From Flaccisagitta enflata (lineage: Eukaryota > Chaetognatha > Sagittoidea > Aphragmophora), in assembly GCA_965153355.1 (NCBI GenBank), contig OZ231128.1, positions 6,448,001-6,512,000 of the forward strand: a stretch of 64,000 nucleotides of DNA, read 5' to 3'. Made by a program: the position numbers and the translations under genes. The notes below the pieces were generated by a model. That model was not told the DNA's origin. It did not search any database and was given only the letters and a program-made list of their open reading frames with translations. Shown here piece by piece: positions 34,995-46,861 of the stretch (position 1 is its first letter; each line of letters starts with the position of its first letter).

Positions 34995-35106
34995 CAAGGC
35001 CGTATAAATTCCCCCTCATTCACGACGGGTGGGCAAGAGTGGAAAACCATAGGTGGTCCGACGGACCAACAAACAAGACTAGTTATAAAATGGCGTGTCC
35101 GCGACT
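34995..35106 (-). mobile_element. HINE-like element, short
   Basis: CAAGGCCGTATAAATTCCCC start, short GGTCCGACGGACC core, GCGTGTCCGCGACT end. Confidence 0.75.
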
Positions 35107-35197
35107 AAAAACTGCTTGATGTTACCGGAAGTCACTATTGCTGATCATGTTAGGAATGTAGCACAAGGGCATTTTGTACGTCCATCATCATAACAAA

Positions 35198-35356
35198 CAA
35201 GGCCGTACACACTCCCCTTAAGTCGCAGACGGGTGGACAGGAGCAGAAAACCTCACAAAAACACAAATGTGCTGACCGACTGACCAACCAACCAAACAAC
35301 CAACCAACCGACCGACCTACCGACACGGCATGTTTTAGAGTCTCGTGTCCACAACT
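35198..35356 (-). mobile_element. HINE-like element, type I
   Basis: CAAGGCCGTACACACTCCCC start, ACCAACCAACCGACCGACC core, TCGTGTCCACAACT end. Confidence 0.78.
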
Positions 35357-35359
35357 AAA

Positions 35360-35604
35360 CAAACTGATGCGGGGTCACAATATCATTGCCTATGGGTGGG
35401 CAGGGACGGCCAACCCCCATCCAGACCCCATGCCCCACCCAACCCCCCCCCTCCCCACACCCACACATACACGAAAAGCTTATAAAACGCTCGTTTTTCA
35501 ACTTGTCTACTCGTGCTGATGGACGGACCGACAGATGGTCCGATGGATGAACCGACGGACAGACGGACGGACAAAGCTTCTTATAGAGTTGCGTGTCTGC
35601 AACT
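35360..35604 (-). mobile_element. HINE-like element, type II, abutting the previous copy
   Basis: CAAACTGATGCGGGGTCAC start, CCCCATGCCCCACCCAACC block, ACGGACCGACAGATGGTCC core, GCGTGTCTGCAACT end. Only AAA separates it from the copy at 35198-35356. Confidence 0.8.
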
Positions 35605-35771
35605 AAAAAGAAGGAAAGTATTCCGATTCCATTTCATTCTTCCTCAAGTTTGCCTCAAAAAGGGGAACATCTCAGTCTTCAGTAAAATCTGCTCAAGTCT
35701 CACATTGTCATTCACATCATCATTTAATGCATTTCTTAGCTATTTACGTGCACCAAAGAACGGTTATGGAC

Positions 35772-35876
35772 GGGCGTGGCCACGCGTGGGTCTGTCGGTC
35801 CGTCGGTCCGTCGGTTTCGCCTCGCTTGACCATCCAACCCGCGCACGCGTTTGGTTATCTTGGTCTTTTTTCAACT
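35772..35876 (+). mobile_element. HINE-like fragment, strongly diverged
   Basis: CGTGGCCACGCG hairpin, GTCGGTCCGTCGGTCCGTCGG core and a GCGCACGCGTTTGG box with no GGCCTTG end. Confidence 0.35.
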
Positions 35877-36021
35877 AATGGAAGCTAAACTAGGACTGCA
35901 TAGATTAAAAGCACATGAAGTCGATAAACATAGCATGTAATGATCGTAGTGTTTATTGATAATCATTAATCGAGCAAGATTGCTTTCTACGATCCTATTA
36001 TCTTTGTTTGTGTCTTTTTTC

Positions 36022-36275
36022 AGTCGCGTACTACGCGACACTACACTCCACTCTGTCCTTTCGTCCATCTGTCATTCCATCCATCCGTCTGTCCTTCCGT
36101 CCGTCTATCCATCCATCCGTTCCATTGGTCAGTCTGTCATTTGGTCCCCTTTCTACTTTTTTTTTGCGTATTTGAACTTTTTTCTTATTGCTCCTGCCCA
36201 AATGTTTTAGTGGCCCTCTCTATCACTGCTCCTGGCCACTCGCACGCGACTGTGGCAGCCGTGTACCCGGCCTTG
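36022..36275 (+). mobile_element. HINE-like element, type I
   Basis: AGTCGCGTACTACGCGACAC start, CCATCCATCCGTCTGTCC core, CACTCGCACGCGACTG box, CCCGGCCTTG end. Confidence 0.82.
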
Positions 36276-36525
36276 TTTTTATTGGCGTAATTGGTTGAAC
36301 ACTCAGTCATCAAGGATCGACTTCCTTCCACCCAGAAACACAAGATTGAAACAATCCAATTCTTTTCATCTTTTCTCTGTTTTTTTTTTCTTCCTTGTTT
36401 TCTTTCTCTTTCTCTTGGAATTCTCATTTCAGTTTTGTTGCTCTTTTTCTTTTTCCCCCTTTTTCATTTTTTTCATTTCTTTTTCTTTTTCTTTTCTTTC
36501 TTCTTTTGCGCCCTTTACCGTTTTT

Positions 36526-36872
36526 AGTCGCCTGCACGCGACTCAACGCCTTACCATGTCGGTCCATCCGTCTGTCGGTCCATCCGTCAGTGGGGTACTT
36601 TAGGGTATTGAAGTTACTCTGGATACTTAAGGTACTTTAGGGTACTTTGGGGTATTTTGGGGGTATTTTGGGGTATTTTCAAATATTTGAGGTACGTTGT
36701 AGAACATTGTGGAACATTTTGGAATTTTGGAAATTGCGTTGTGAAATGGAAGGAAAGAAGAAAGGAAAGAAAATAAGGGAAGGGAGGAGGGGAGGAAGGA
36801 AGAAAAAAGGAAGGAGTATGTATGCAGTAGAAATAGTGTATTTGGGAAACGGAGCACGCGACTGTTGGCCTG
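36526..36872 (+). mobile_element. HINE-like element with a GGGTATTTTG tandem insert
   Basis: AGTCGCCTGCACGCGACTC start and GTCGGTCCATCCG core. Then about 36596-36690 is a run of GGGTACTTTGGGGTATTTTG-like units and a purine-rich block. It ends GCACGCGACTGTTGGCCTG. Confidence 0.65.
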
Positions 36873-37140
36873 TTGGGTAGGCTGGGCTCATTTTAGCCAT
36901 TTTGAAATATCTCTTACTCCAAGTGATTTTCATTTTCTACATGCATAATTAGAGCCCAGTCTATTTGCATAATCAATTCCTACTTGATCTTCTCAGACCG
37001 TCATTAGATTCAAAATTGCAGTTTTGAAGCAAAAAAATCCCTTTTTTCACTATTCTTCTTCCAACACCAAATCGTTTAGTGAACTGACAACCTCAGTTGG
37101 AAGATAGTTTATGAATTATGAACGTGGAATTCAATCTTTC

Positions 37141-37366
37141 AGTTGGGGACACGCAACCCTATAAGATGCTTTTTCCGTCCATCAGTTGGTCCGTCGGTCA
37201 GTCCGTTAGTCCGTGGACGCGAGTCGAAAAGTGCGAAAATAAGCGCTTTCTAAAGATGGTTTTTGTGTATGTGGGACATGCGCAACTATGTGGGGGGCAT
37301 GGGGTAAAGATGAGGGTTGGATACCCCTGCTCACCCGTCTGCAACGATATTGTGACTTTTTCCACT
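37141..37366 (+). mobile_element. HINE-like element, type II
   Basis: AGTTGGGGACACGCAACCC start, GTTGGTCCGTCGGTCAGTCC core, GCAACGATATTGTGAC end. Confidence 0.72.
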
Positions 37367-37399
37367 GAAAGCATAAAGACAAAATTCATCCACTAAATA

Positions 37400-37991
37400 C
37401 TATCTAGGCGGAAAAAATCTTTCGGTCTGTAACAGAAAGGTATTCATTGATGTAAAAATGAATACAAATCAGTTACAAATCCATGAATAATTAGTGAGAA
37501 CTTCTTTTTTCTGAATTAGGGCCGTCCTCAATTAGAGAAGCGATTTGTAATGCTTCTTGAGGTACTCTGGAGTGAAGGCCTTATGGATCTTTTTCACAAT
37601 TTATTTCTATCTCTTCTTTTGCTATATTTAGACCCATAGCTTCCACAAAACTCATCAGATCATAGAAAAATCGGTGACATAAACAAAGCCCTTCAAATCT
37701 GCAAGCAGGATACGCAAACCGCATCTGTCTAGCCTTAAGCATTTTGAAGTAATTAAAAAAAGAGTGAAGTGATACCATAAGAAGATTGAGTTAAAATCGC
37801 AAAAGTGAAATTGAAGTATTTCATTCAAAGTTAAATAACTTTTGAACGGTAAGAGCTAGAGAGATGCGGTTTGCGTCAATCTCTTGCAAATTTGAAGAGC
37901 TTTAATCCTGTCACTGATTTTTTGATGATAATTTGATTCTAGCCTGAGATATGCATGTAAACATGCCGAAAGATTTTTTCCGCCTAGATAG
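37400..37991. mobile_element. Foldback MITE with CTATCTAGGCGG ends
   Basis: CTATCTAGGCGGAAAAAATC at the left is matched inversely at the right (GATTTTTTCCGCCTAGATAG). Inner blocks such as GCAAACCGCAT/ATGCGGTTTGC also pair around a centre near 37780. 592 bp; target duplication not clear. Confidence 0.7.
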
Positions 37992-38058
37992 ATAGTGCTT
38001 TCAAGCTTGTAACATAAACAATTAATTATGCTTGATCTTTCGCATGTTGTTCCATAGG

Positions 38059-38062
38059 CAAC

Positions 38063-38158
<96 letters not shown>
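38059..38158. repeat. (TTG)n microsatellite
   Basis: About 100 bp of pure TTG. The poly-Leu/Val/Cys frames are artefacts. Confidence 0.95.
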
Positions 38159-38159
<1 letters not shown>

Positions 38160-38225
38160 CATGGAAAATGATTTGATTGGTGTCGTTATCACTGCTGTAT
38201 TTATTTCTGCTTCTGCTGCTGCTAG

Positions 38226-38268
<43 letters not shown>

Positions 38269-38319
38269 GGTAATGTTGTGCGTTGTTGTTGTTGTTGTTG
38301 TTGTTGGTAATGTTGTGCG

Positions 38320-38404
<85 letters not shown>
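38226..38404. repeat. (TTG)n with two GGTAATGTTGTGCG interruptions
   Basis: Pure TTG broken twice by an identical 14-bp unit, so the array grew by block duplication as well as slippage. Confidence 0.92.
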
Positions 38405-38405
<1 letters not shown>

Positions 38406-38819
38406 AGACCATAGACCATAGAAAGCGTTCCGTGCTCAATAAGCACTTGCTTCACCGATTAGGGCATGCTTCGCGCTTGTGTCTTGCATAGTTCGTTTTT
38501 GCCATTTCTTTCCTGCAATCGCAGGTCTTGTTGTTATTGTTGTCGTCGTCGTTGTTGTTATAGCCCAGGGTATCACCGGAAAGATTATTGAGCGCGGTTC
38601 CAAAAATAAAGATTTGTCTCAGGACGTCATGAGTTTTTGCTTGCCACATCGTCCATCGTCCATCGTCCATCGTCCATATTTGTGTCAGATCGTCATTCAT
38701 GAGTTTTTCACCTCTCTATCAGCGAGCTGGCAAGTATTTGATTATGAAAAAAGACGACTTGCCAGCACACATCCTGCATCCCTTCCTCCTTCTCCTCCTC
38801 CTCTTTTTTAGTCGTGGAC

Positions 38820-38965
38820 ACGCGACTCTACACCTTGCCATGTCGGTTGGTAGGTCGGTAGGTCCGTCCGTCCGTCGGTCCGTCACATTTTTGAACTCCG
38901 AGCGGTTTTCGCATTACTGCTCCTGCCCAACCATCCGCGACTAGATTGCCGTGTATCCGGCCTTG
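38820..38965 (+). mobile_element. HINE-like element, type I
   Basis: AGTCGTGGACACGCGACTC start, GTCCGTCCGTCGGTCCGTC core, TCCTGCCCAACCATCCGCGA box, ATCCGGCCTTG end. Confidence 0.88.
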
Positions 38966-39093
38966 TTCCTTTCCCTTTTCCCCCATCATGTCTTGTAATG
39001 ATCGTCCACAAATTTGATGTCATCTGCTTATGATTGTATTCATTCTTTACCTATAAGGCCATGTAATCCCATGTGATTGTGTAGTACGCTTAT

Positions 39094-39394
39094 TGAGCAG
39101 CGGTCCCAAAGGGCCGATGTCCTGTAGAACATAAGGGTGAATTGTTACGTCTGTACGCCCAAAAAAGCCCATCCCCCCCCCCCACCTGAAATTAGCCCTC
39201 CCAAGCTTGGTATCAGCTCTCTCAGATCCAACTTCATGTAACGGTTCACCACTGTGTTGAACACACTGTGTTCTACAGTACATCGGCCCTTTGAAGCCGC
39301 TGCCCTGCTCTCACCTAGCCTCATCGCCTCTATACTCCAAGCAGGTACCGCTGACCATGTGCGATCATTGGATGACTTATTATATGTCGTCTTT
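39094..39394 (+). mobile_element. E-family element, short core
   Basis: GAGCAGCGGTCCCAAAGGGC and ATGTCCTGTAGAACAT at the left; TACATCGGCCCTTTGAAGCC and GCTGCCCTGCTCTCACC at the right; then the tail CAGGTACCGCTGACCATG. Confidence 0.7.
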
Positions 39395-39640
39395 GGGCAG
39401 TGGCCCAAAAGACCGATGTTCTGTAAAACACAGGGGTGAGTTTCCAGACATCCATCCTTCCGCCCCTCCCCCCAAATCAGCACTCTAAGTCCTAATTTTG
39501 GACCTCTCTGCCCTCTAATTAACCCTCTAATTTACCCTTCGATATAGTCCCTGATACCCTAAATTAGCCCTGCAGGCCTCAAATCTGCTCCATAGGCTTC
39601 AAGCCTGCCCACCAAGTCTCAAGCCTCAAGCTCAACTACA
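39395..39640 (+). mobile_element. E-family element, right end missing
   Basis: Starts GGGCAGTGGCCCAAAAGACC directly after the previous copy, then CAGACATCCATCC and diverged CTCAAATCTGC-like units; no inverse end. Confidence 0.6.
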
Positions 39641-39733
39641 GGCTGATAATCGCTTAGTCCAATCAGTAGTTTGGTTATGCAAGGTCAATACAGATCTGCA
39701 CAAATACACATGCACACACCCACACACACATAT

Positions 39734-39932
<199 letters not shown>

Positions 39933-40187
39933 ATATACGCAAGCACAAGCCATGTCTCCAGAAAAAAAACTTTTTTGAAAAAAGAAAAAAAAAACATTTT
40001 TTACTTAAAACTCACGGAACATATCACCATGAAGGTCTGGCACAATTTTGTCAGAATTGATTTTGCAACAAGATATGACTCTAAATTCATCATAGGAACA
40101 TGAAAAGAGCAAGAGTGTTTCCCAAATCGTTATCGTGGACCCAGCCTACTGTTGGGCTTATTTTTCTGCTTTGTTCATTTGTTCTTA

Positions 40188-40315
40188 TTCGCGAGCGCGC
40201 GATTCTACAGACTGTTTGTCGGCGATTGTTAACATTTTCGATTAGCGAGCGTTTTTTATACTGTCCCTGCCCAACGGCCCGCGATTGGGTGGTCGTGACC
40301 GTGTATCCGGCCTTG
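40188..40315 (+). mobile_element. HINE-like element, diverged
   Basis: CGAGCGCGCGATTCTACAG start, little core left, GCCCAACGGCCCGCGATTGG box and ATCCGGCCTTG end. A second end fragment (GTATCCGGCC) follows at 40342-40355. Confidence 0.65.
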
Positions 40316-40373
40316 TGTAGCCTCCATTTCTTCTCCGTGTACGTGTATCCGGCCTTTTTTAGCCTCTATTTTT

Positions 40374-40516
40374 AGTCGCGGACACGCGACTCTACACCAT
40401 GCCGTGTCGGTCCGTCCGTCCGTCCGTCCGTCCGAAATATTTTTGAATTGCGATTGGTTTACGCATTACTGCTCCTGCCCAACCGTCCGCGACTGGATTG
40501 CCCTGTATCCGGCCTT
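40374..40516 (+). mobile_element. HINE-like element, type I
   Basis: Hairpin AGTCGCGGACACGCGACT, GTCCGTCCGTCCGTCCGTCC core, TGCCCAACCGTCCGCGACTG box, ATCCGGCCTTG end. Confidence 0.88.
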
Positions 40517-40655
40517 GTTTTTTCTCTCGGCCAATAAATTCCGCTGACTATTTTTTTTCTTTTTTTCTTGTAACGACGATAGACTCTAACAACATTTAGT
40601 CTTTCCTTCTGTCTTGCTACCTGAATTACTCCTTAGATGCACTTTCTCAGTTTTT

Positions 40656-40790
40656 AGTCGCGGACTTGCGGCTCTACAAGACGATGTCCGTCCATCCGTT
40701 CGTCCGTCCGCGGGTTCGTCCCGAACTCTCGATCGAATCTGAAAACGCGCATTTAAGGTACTGTGGTTGTGTGTGTAACGGGTGCGGAAC
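40656..40790 (+). mobile_element. HINE-like fragment (hairpin end and core)
   Basis: AGTCGCGGACTTGCGGCTC and GTCCGTCCATCCGTTCGTCC; no GGCCTTG end. Confidence 0.6.
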
Positions 40791-41132
40791 GGTGTAGTAT
40801 GCCCCGCGATACTTTTTAATTATTATGTTTGTTTGTGTATGTTTGTTTGTGTATGTTTGTCTGTGTATGACTGTTGATCTTGATCTTTGTTATTTCCACA
40901 AAAAAACTACCGAATATCCAATACAAGCACACAACTGGACTGGACTGGACTGGACGGGAGACGGTTTGTTGGTTAGGTAATCAAAACTCAGCTATCAGCC
41001 AGTTCTTTTACAGAACATGGTCCATATGGTGCATGTGGTGCTCATTTTGTGGTGTGAAAAAAAGACAAACGTTATGTGGAAAAATGCTTTAGCAGAATTT
41101 TCGTGGGTTTGATCGGGAACCCGAAAATAATA

Positions 41133-41548
41133 CACTTTTTTTCTATAAGAACGTCATTTTTTTTCGAAGGCCTCATGTTCATATTTTTGAGACCAAATGA
41201 ACCCTTCAATGTTCTTAGAGCGTTAGTAATTTAGAATACTATATTAACTATAGAAAACCTTATAAGATACTATTATTTACTTGTATCAAATAAATTTCTA
41301 TTAAATGTTATTAAAACAAATGCTAAACACTAAAGTCTAAAGATATTTTCATGATATTTTTTTAAAAATTTATATGATATTATTTAAATTATACTAAGAT
41401 TCAAGTGTTATTATAATATTCTTTATATATCACCTTCAGCAAACAATTTTTCTCAAGATTTGAAGCCTTTGTATATTCTTAAGATGTTCTTAGTTTTGAG
41501 GCTATTCAAAGCCTTGATGTTAAACTAGGTTCTATTAAAAAAAAAGTG
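41133..41548. mobile_element. TA-flanked MITE, CACTTTTT ends
   Basis: CACTTTTTTTCTATAAGAAC at the left and a diverged inverse, ending AAAAAGTG, at the right; TA at 41131-41132 and 41549-41550. Very AT-rich interior. The short relative is at 46367-46522. Confidence 0.72.
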
Positions 41549-41699
41549 TATTGCACATGTGAAATGTGAATTATTGGACCACCTGACACCAACCGAACTG
41601 GATATTAGTCGGTTGGTCGGAGTGTCAATCATAGATTATTTATTTTTAACGAAAGATTTGAAGGCCCTCTGTCGAATGGTTTTCAGTCATATTGGCCGT

Positions 41700-41712
41700 T
41701 GTTGTTTTTGTT

Positions 41713-41804
<92 letters not shown>

Positions 41805-41809
41805 GGTTT

Positions 41810-41888
<79 letters not shown>
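41700..41888. repeat. (GTT)n microsatellite
   Basis: About 190 bp of TTG/GTT with one GTGGTTTTT break. A looser GTT/CTT-rich zone continues to about 42045. Confidence 0.95.
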
Positions 41889-42237
41889 AGTCGTCGTTTG
41901 TATTTGTAGTTACTAGCTGTTGTTATTTAGTTGTTGTTTTTGTTGTTGATGTTGTTGATGTTTTTTTGGTTGTTGCTTTTGTTGACGTCGTAGTCGTCTC
42001 TGTTGTTGTTATTGTTTTTCTTCTTCTTCTTCTTCTTCTATGTTCTTCTTTCTGTGTATTTTGTTGTTTTAGACCTTTTCCACTTTTCTTTCTTGTTTTC
42101 TCTTCCATTTTATCCCGTCGGGCCGGGCATCGATGTTTGATGTACGGCGAAACCTGATTGAAAAAATGATTTCCCCCTCCTCATCTCTTTTTTTATTCCG
42201 TTTTCTTTCTACTTTTCCTTCTTTCCTTCGTCTTTTT

Positions 42238-42450
42238 AGTTGCGGACACGCAACTCTATAAGAGGCTTTGTCCGTCTGTCGGTCCGTCGATCGGTCCGTC
42301 CGTTATGGTGATCGAGTTGAAAAGTGGGAAAATGAGCGCTTTCGATACTTTTTGTGTGTGTTTTAGTGTTGGGGGTGGGTTGGGGTGTGGATGGGGGTTG
42401 GACGCCCCTGCCCACCCGTCCGCAACGATGTTGTGACCCCGCGTCACTTG
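42238..42450 (+). mobile_element. HINE-like element, type II, near-consensus
   Basis: AGTTGCGGACACGCAACTC start, GTCGGTCCGTCGATCGGTCC core, GGTTGGGGTGTGGATGGGGG block, GACCCCGCGTCACTTG end. Confidence 0.88.
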
Positions 42451-42529
42451 TTCTATCTTTGTTTCTTTTTATCTATCACCTTTATTTCCTTTCTTCATTA
42501 TCATCATTTTGTTTCTTTAATTTTTACTC

Positions 42530-42654
<125 letters not shown>

Positions 42655-42882
42655 CCCTCCTTCCACGCCTGGTATCTCTGTTTCATCCTTGGATCATGTG
42701 AGTCATTCTCGAAGCAAAGGCGTGTCTACAAGAAATTTGAACGAAAGTTAGAAAGCAAGTCTCAATTCTTCGAAATTCACCGATTTTTAACTTAAATCTT
42801 CTTGTCGCTGTTTCAAGACTCTATTACCTGGCGATTGATTATTCTCTCTACTTAATGATCATAAAGCGTAGCATAACAAATA

Positions 42883-43653
42883 CAGGGTGTACCGCGCCAA
42901 CTGTGACAAAAGAAAACGACACAACTTTGCTTCCAAAAACGGTAATCAAATTTGAAAACGGTTTCAGACAGCCCTTAAAAAACGATTTTTTTCTGTTTGG
43001 TTTAGAACCTATGAGGAATGATTACTTTTTGTTGAGAAAAAAAAAGAAACAGTAGCTTTTTTCCATATTGCAGAAGAAAATTGTTGATTTTTAAGGGTTT
43101 TTGAACTTCAAATCAATGAATTCCCTCAAGGAATTAGGAAAAAGTTTTAGGGTTAAACTAAGATTGATCCAAATTCAATGTAGATTTAAGATGTACTCGA
43201 ATTTTGGTTTTATATAAGGATTTGGATTAGTTTAAGCAACTTTAAAAAAAAACATCTTTTGAAAGCAAAACTTTGAAAGTGGCAAAGAAAAAATAGATTT
43301 TTTGACCTGATATGCTTTGGCTAGATCTGTTCCAACATTTTCATAAATTTTGTGAAATTAGCTTTGATATGAGTCCAATCCCACAGATTTAGCTCAATTT
43401 GTTTTGAAATGATATTGACTTTAAGATGAAAGGTTTAACTGCTTAGAAAATGCAAAAATTGCAAAAATGCATTTTTTTCAAAATAAATATCTTTCAAAAT
43501 GCATTTTAGATAGGGCCAAAAAAGATAGAAGGTTGAAACCAAGATAAAATCGTTTTTACAGAGATTTACAACATTTTTTTCAGATTCAATTTATCATTTT
43601 CCATTGCAGAATTACATCGTTTTCTTTGGTCACTTTTGGCGGGATACACCCTG
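42883..43653. mobile_element. TA-flanked element, CAGGGTGTA ends
   Basis: CAGGGTGTACCGCGCCAACT at the left and, inverse, CAGGGTGTATCCCGCCAAAA at the right, continuing to TTTTGTTTTC-type pairing. TA at 42881-42882 and 43654-43655. 771 bp; no transposase frame. Confidence 0.8.
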
Positions 43654-43814
43654 TAAGAGTTTACAAGCGCAAACACATCCATATAAATGTAAAGACAGTA
43701 TTTGGAAATCTGAAATGAGTTAGAAATGATGGAAAATTAAAAAAAAAATAATAATAAACATATATATGTGTTTTTTGAGCGGTCGACCCTCCACTATTTG
43801 AAGTCGATGAGTAC

Positions 43815-45345
43815 AGCAAGATTAATAGTCCAGTCTCTAAAAGGAATAAAAGCACAGATCTTGGCGACTTTGGAGCAAAGCCTGAAAATTTGCATACAGG
43901 ATCAGTTTTTTGTGCTGAAGAAGACTAGATGGGGTACACGTCTGATTTTTTAGTGTACCCTATAAAAAAAGTGTTTTTTTCCAAAAAAATAATTTTTAAG
44001 TTGCACTGACGCCAAATAAATTGACCGATCGTTATGAAATTTTAGGTGAAGAAAATTATGCCTTTTTTCTACTTGCATGCAAAATTTCAGCAAAATTGGT
44101 TCAGTAGAAGCGGAGATATTGCTGTTTAAAGTCTAGGCCTATTTTCAAAAAAAGGGCTATGTTTCAATTTTGGGGTAAAATTTAGGTTTTTTGAGCTATG
44201 AGTCTGAAATTGTTTTCAAACATTTACTATATCCTAATTGACCTAAAAAGCAAAAAAAAATTTAAAAAATTGATGTTTTTTTCATTTTGTGGCTAAAAAA
44301 ACAAAAAATCGAGTTTCAAAATTTAGGCGTGGTCTTCAAAAAGAGCTAGTTCAAGGAAAATATCAAAATTTATGGTGCCTACTTCATGAATCTGTTGCCA
44401 TTAAGTATACCAACTTATTTCAAAAATTTCAAAGGGGTACACTAACCTAAAAAGACAATAAAATATTTCAAAGTCTTAAGAAAAAATATCAAAATTTAGC
44501 ATTTTTTACCCTCTTTGATATATGAAAAATTTCAAAGTTTGATTATTAAGCTGAAATTTGGCTCAGATATGCCGCTTACATATAGGGACTTGCATACAAA
44601 ATTTTGAGCAAATTGCTTGAAGCGTTTGGCCATAGCATAACCAAATATCCCAGGAAGTCCAAAAATGCAAGATTTTGGGATCTTTTTTTTCAAAACTTTG
44701 AAATGGTTTTTTGTTTTTTTTGGTTGACGTACCCCTCTGAAAGTTTGGGAATAAGTTAGTACACTTGATGACAATTGATTTCCATAGTGGGCGCCAATAA
44801 TTTCAATATATTCCTAAAACTAGCCTTTTTCAAAAATCAGGTCTTAATTCTGAAACTCAATTTTTTGATTTTTTTGGCAAAAATATAAAAAAAATATGGA
44901 ATTTTTCAATTTCTTTTGTTTTTAGAGTAAATTAGGGTAAAATAAGTAATCAAAACTAGTATCAGACTTCTAGCTAAAAGCCAAAATTTTACCCCAAAAT
45001 TGAAATATAGCCTTTTTTTTTTTTAAATAGGCCTAGACTTTAAAAAGCCATAGCTCCGCTTCTACTTGACCGATTTTGATGAAATTTTGCATGCAAGTAG
45101 GTAAAAGGCATATTTTTCTTCACTTAAAATTTTATAGTCATTGGTCAATTATTCTGGCGTCAGCACAACTTTGAAGTGTTTTTTTTGGCTAATAAACGAG
45201 TTTTTAGACGGGGTGCACTCAAAAATCAGACGAGCACCCCATCTAATCTTGTTCGGCATGAAAAACTAACCTTGTATGCAAATTTTCACGCTTTGCTCCA
45301 AATTCGCCGAGTCCTTTTCTTTAAATCCTGGATTATAAAGAAGAA
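43815..45345. mobile_element. Large imperfect palindrome (foldback, about 1.5 kb)
   Basis: Paired blocks from outside in: TTTGGAGCAAAGC/GCTTTGCTCCAAA, TTAGATGGGGT-type/ACCCCATCTAA, GCATGCAAAATTTCA/GAAATTTTGCATGC, AGGCCTAGACTTTAAA and its inverse, and ACCAACTTATT/AATAAGTTAGTAC near a centre at about 44600. Arms are about 75-80% similar, so it is old. Ends approximate. Confidence 0.6.
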
Positions 45346-45553
45346 CGCTCTAGAGCGTTAGCCTGATGATGGTGGACAATTAATGACTGAAAACCAGACT
45401 GTCTTTTTTCATGAAACTGTATTTTTTGTTACAGAAGATGTCGTCTAGACTTGGAAATACGGGGGAATTCATTACAGGAAGACAAATATACACAAGAGAC
45501 TGATATTTGGAATAAAAACTAGTAAAAGAATGCTTTATTGCCCATGGGTGTTG

Positions 45554-46676
45554 TTGGCGTCATAAAAAATGGCGGATTTTTAAAACCTATTTTAACCATC
45601 TTAATTTAAGAGAAACTAAGGAAAATCGGTGATGGTTTGAAAGCTCTTTGAAAGATCTTTCATTTGAGTCATGTCTGGATATAGTAGCTCAAACCGTTTA
45701 GAAATTACAGTGATTCAAAGAAAACCTCTACTTTTTTTACCCTTACGGCGTGTCATTAAAAAAAGTCTGCTAATAATTTCATTATTACCAAAATGATAGA
45801 AGATTTTGTCCAATTGCCTTCAAATTTTCAGTGATGTCTAAATTGTGTGTCTACTGATACCGGTTCAATTTTTGTGAGAATCGGAAATTTTTTACTATGG
45901 TTTTTGCATGTTCCTTTACAAACCCTCATCCAAATTCTTGAAAAATGATACAATTTCAAAAAAACTTGTTTATTTCTGAATTATTTGAGCTCACACCCAG
46001 TTTACTTCTTTGGGAGAGGGCCCTAAATATAGAACTTTGAAAGCACTTTAAAACTGTCATAGATTTTTCACAATTTTAACCATATATTCATGAACAAAAC
46101 GCTCAATAAAATCAAATCACTGATTGTTTCAAACCACAGTTTTGTAAACCAACATTAAAATCTTTCGCATGGTAAAAATGGTAGTAAACGTTGTCCGATT
46201 TGGATGAAATTTTAGGAGCTGTTAAAGGCAGGTATGTTGTACCACCATATCAAATTCTATCTTAATCGGATAAGGTTAAGTACGGTTTTTAAGAGATTAT
46301 GTTTAAGTTATGATCGCTGACACACCGTAAGGGTGAAAAAAGAGAAGTGTTTTTCAAATTGATGTACACTTTTTATTTTTTATAAGAACGTCATTTTTTT
46401 TCTGAAGCCTTCAAAAGAGATAGAGATAGCTACTAGTAAAATAACTACAATGTTCTTAATTTTTGAGTGATTTCAAGGCTTGATGTTCTTATAAACTAGG
46501 TTCTTATAAAAAATAAAAAGTGTAGCTTCTAAACCATTTGAGCGACAATGTTGCGACACAACTCAAATGAAAGATCTTTCGAAGAGCTTTCTAGACATCA
46601 CCAATTTTCCTTAGTTTCTCTCAAATTAAGTTTGTTAAAATAGGTTTTAAAAATCCGCCATTTTTTATGACGCCAA
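45554..46676. mobile_element. Foldback element with TTGGCGTCATAA ends, hosting a nested MITE
   Basis: TTGGCGTCATAAAAAATGGC at the left is matched inversely at 46657-46676. The pairing runs through GAAAGATCTTTC to ACCCTTACGGCGTGTC. The right arm is interrupted at 46367-46522. The motif GAAAGATCTTTCATTTGAG is like that in the 1160-6045 element. Confidence 0.7.
46367..46522. mobile_element. 156-bp TA MITE nested in the foldback's right arm
   Basis: CACTTTTTATTTTTTATAAG and its inverse; TA at 46365-46366 and 46523-46524. The left arm of the host shows the undisturbed site, so a single TA was duplicated. It is a short relative of 41133-41548. Confidence 0.82.
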
Positions 46677-46861
46677 GGTTATTTCCATGTATTCAAGCTT
46701 AAGTATCAATATTTTACTTATTCCAATTTTCTTTTCTCTTCAAATCTTCAATTCTCAAACAATTCTTTGAATCAACTTACTTTTGACTTCTTGTTTGAAT
46801 AAAGTGGGTTCATCCTTGGATAAGATAAATATGAAACTACAACGCAGTTTGCACATACTTA

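Noticed and set aside
39145-39483. 112-codon frame with Gly-rich segments
   Set aside because: Lies wholly in two E-family elements and their C-run.
43815-45345. Target duplication for the large foldback
   Set aside because: The outer ends are too diverged to place, so I do not assign a transposon superfamily.
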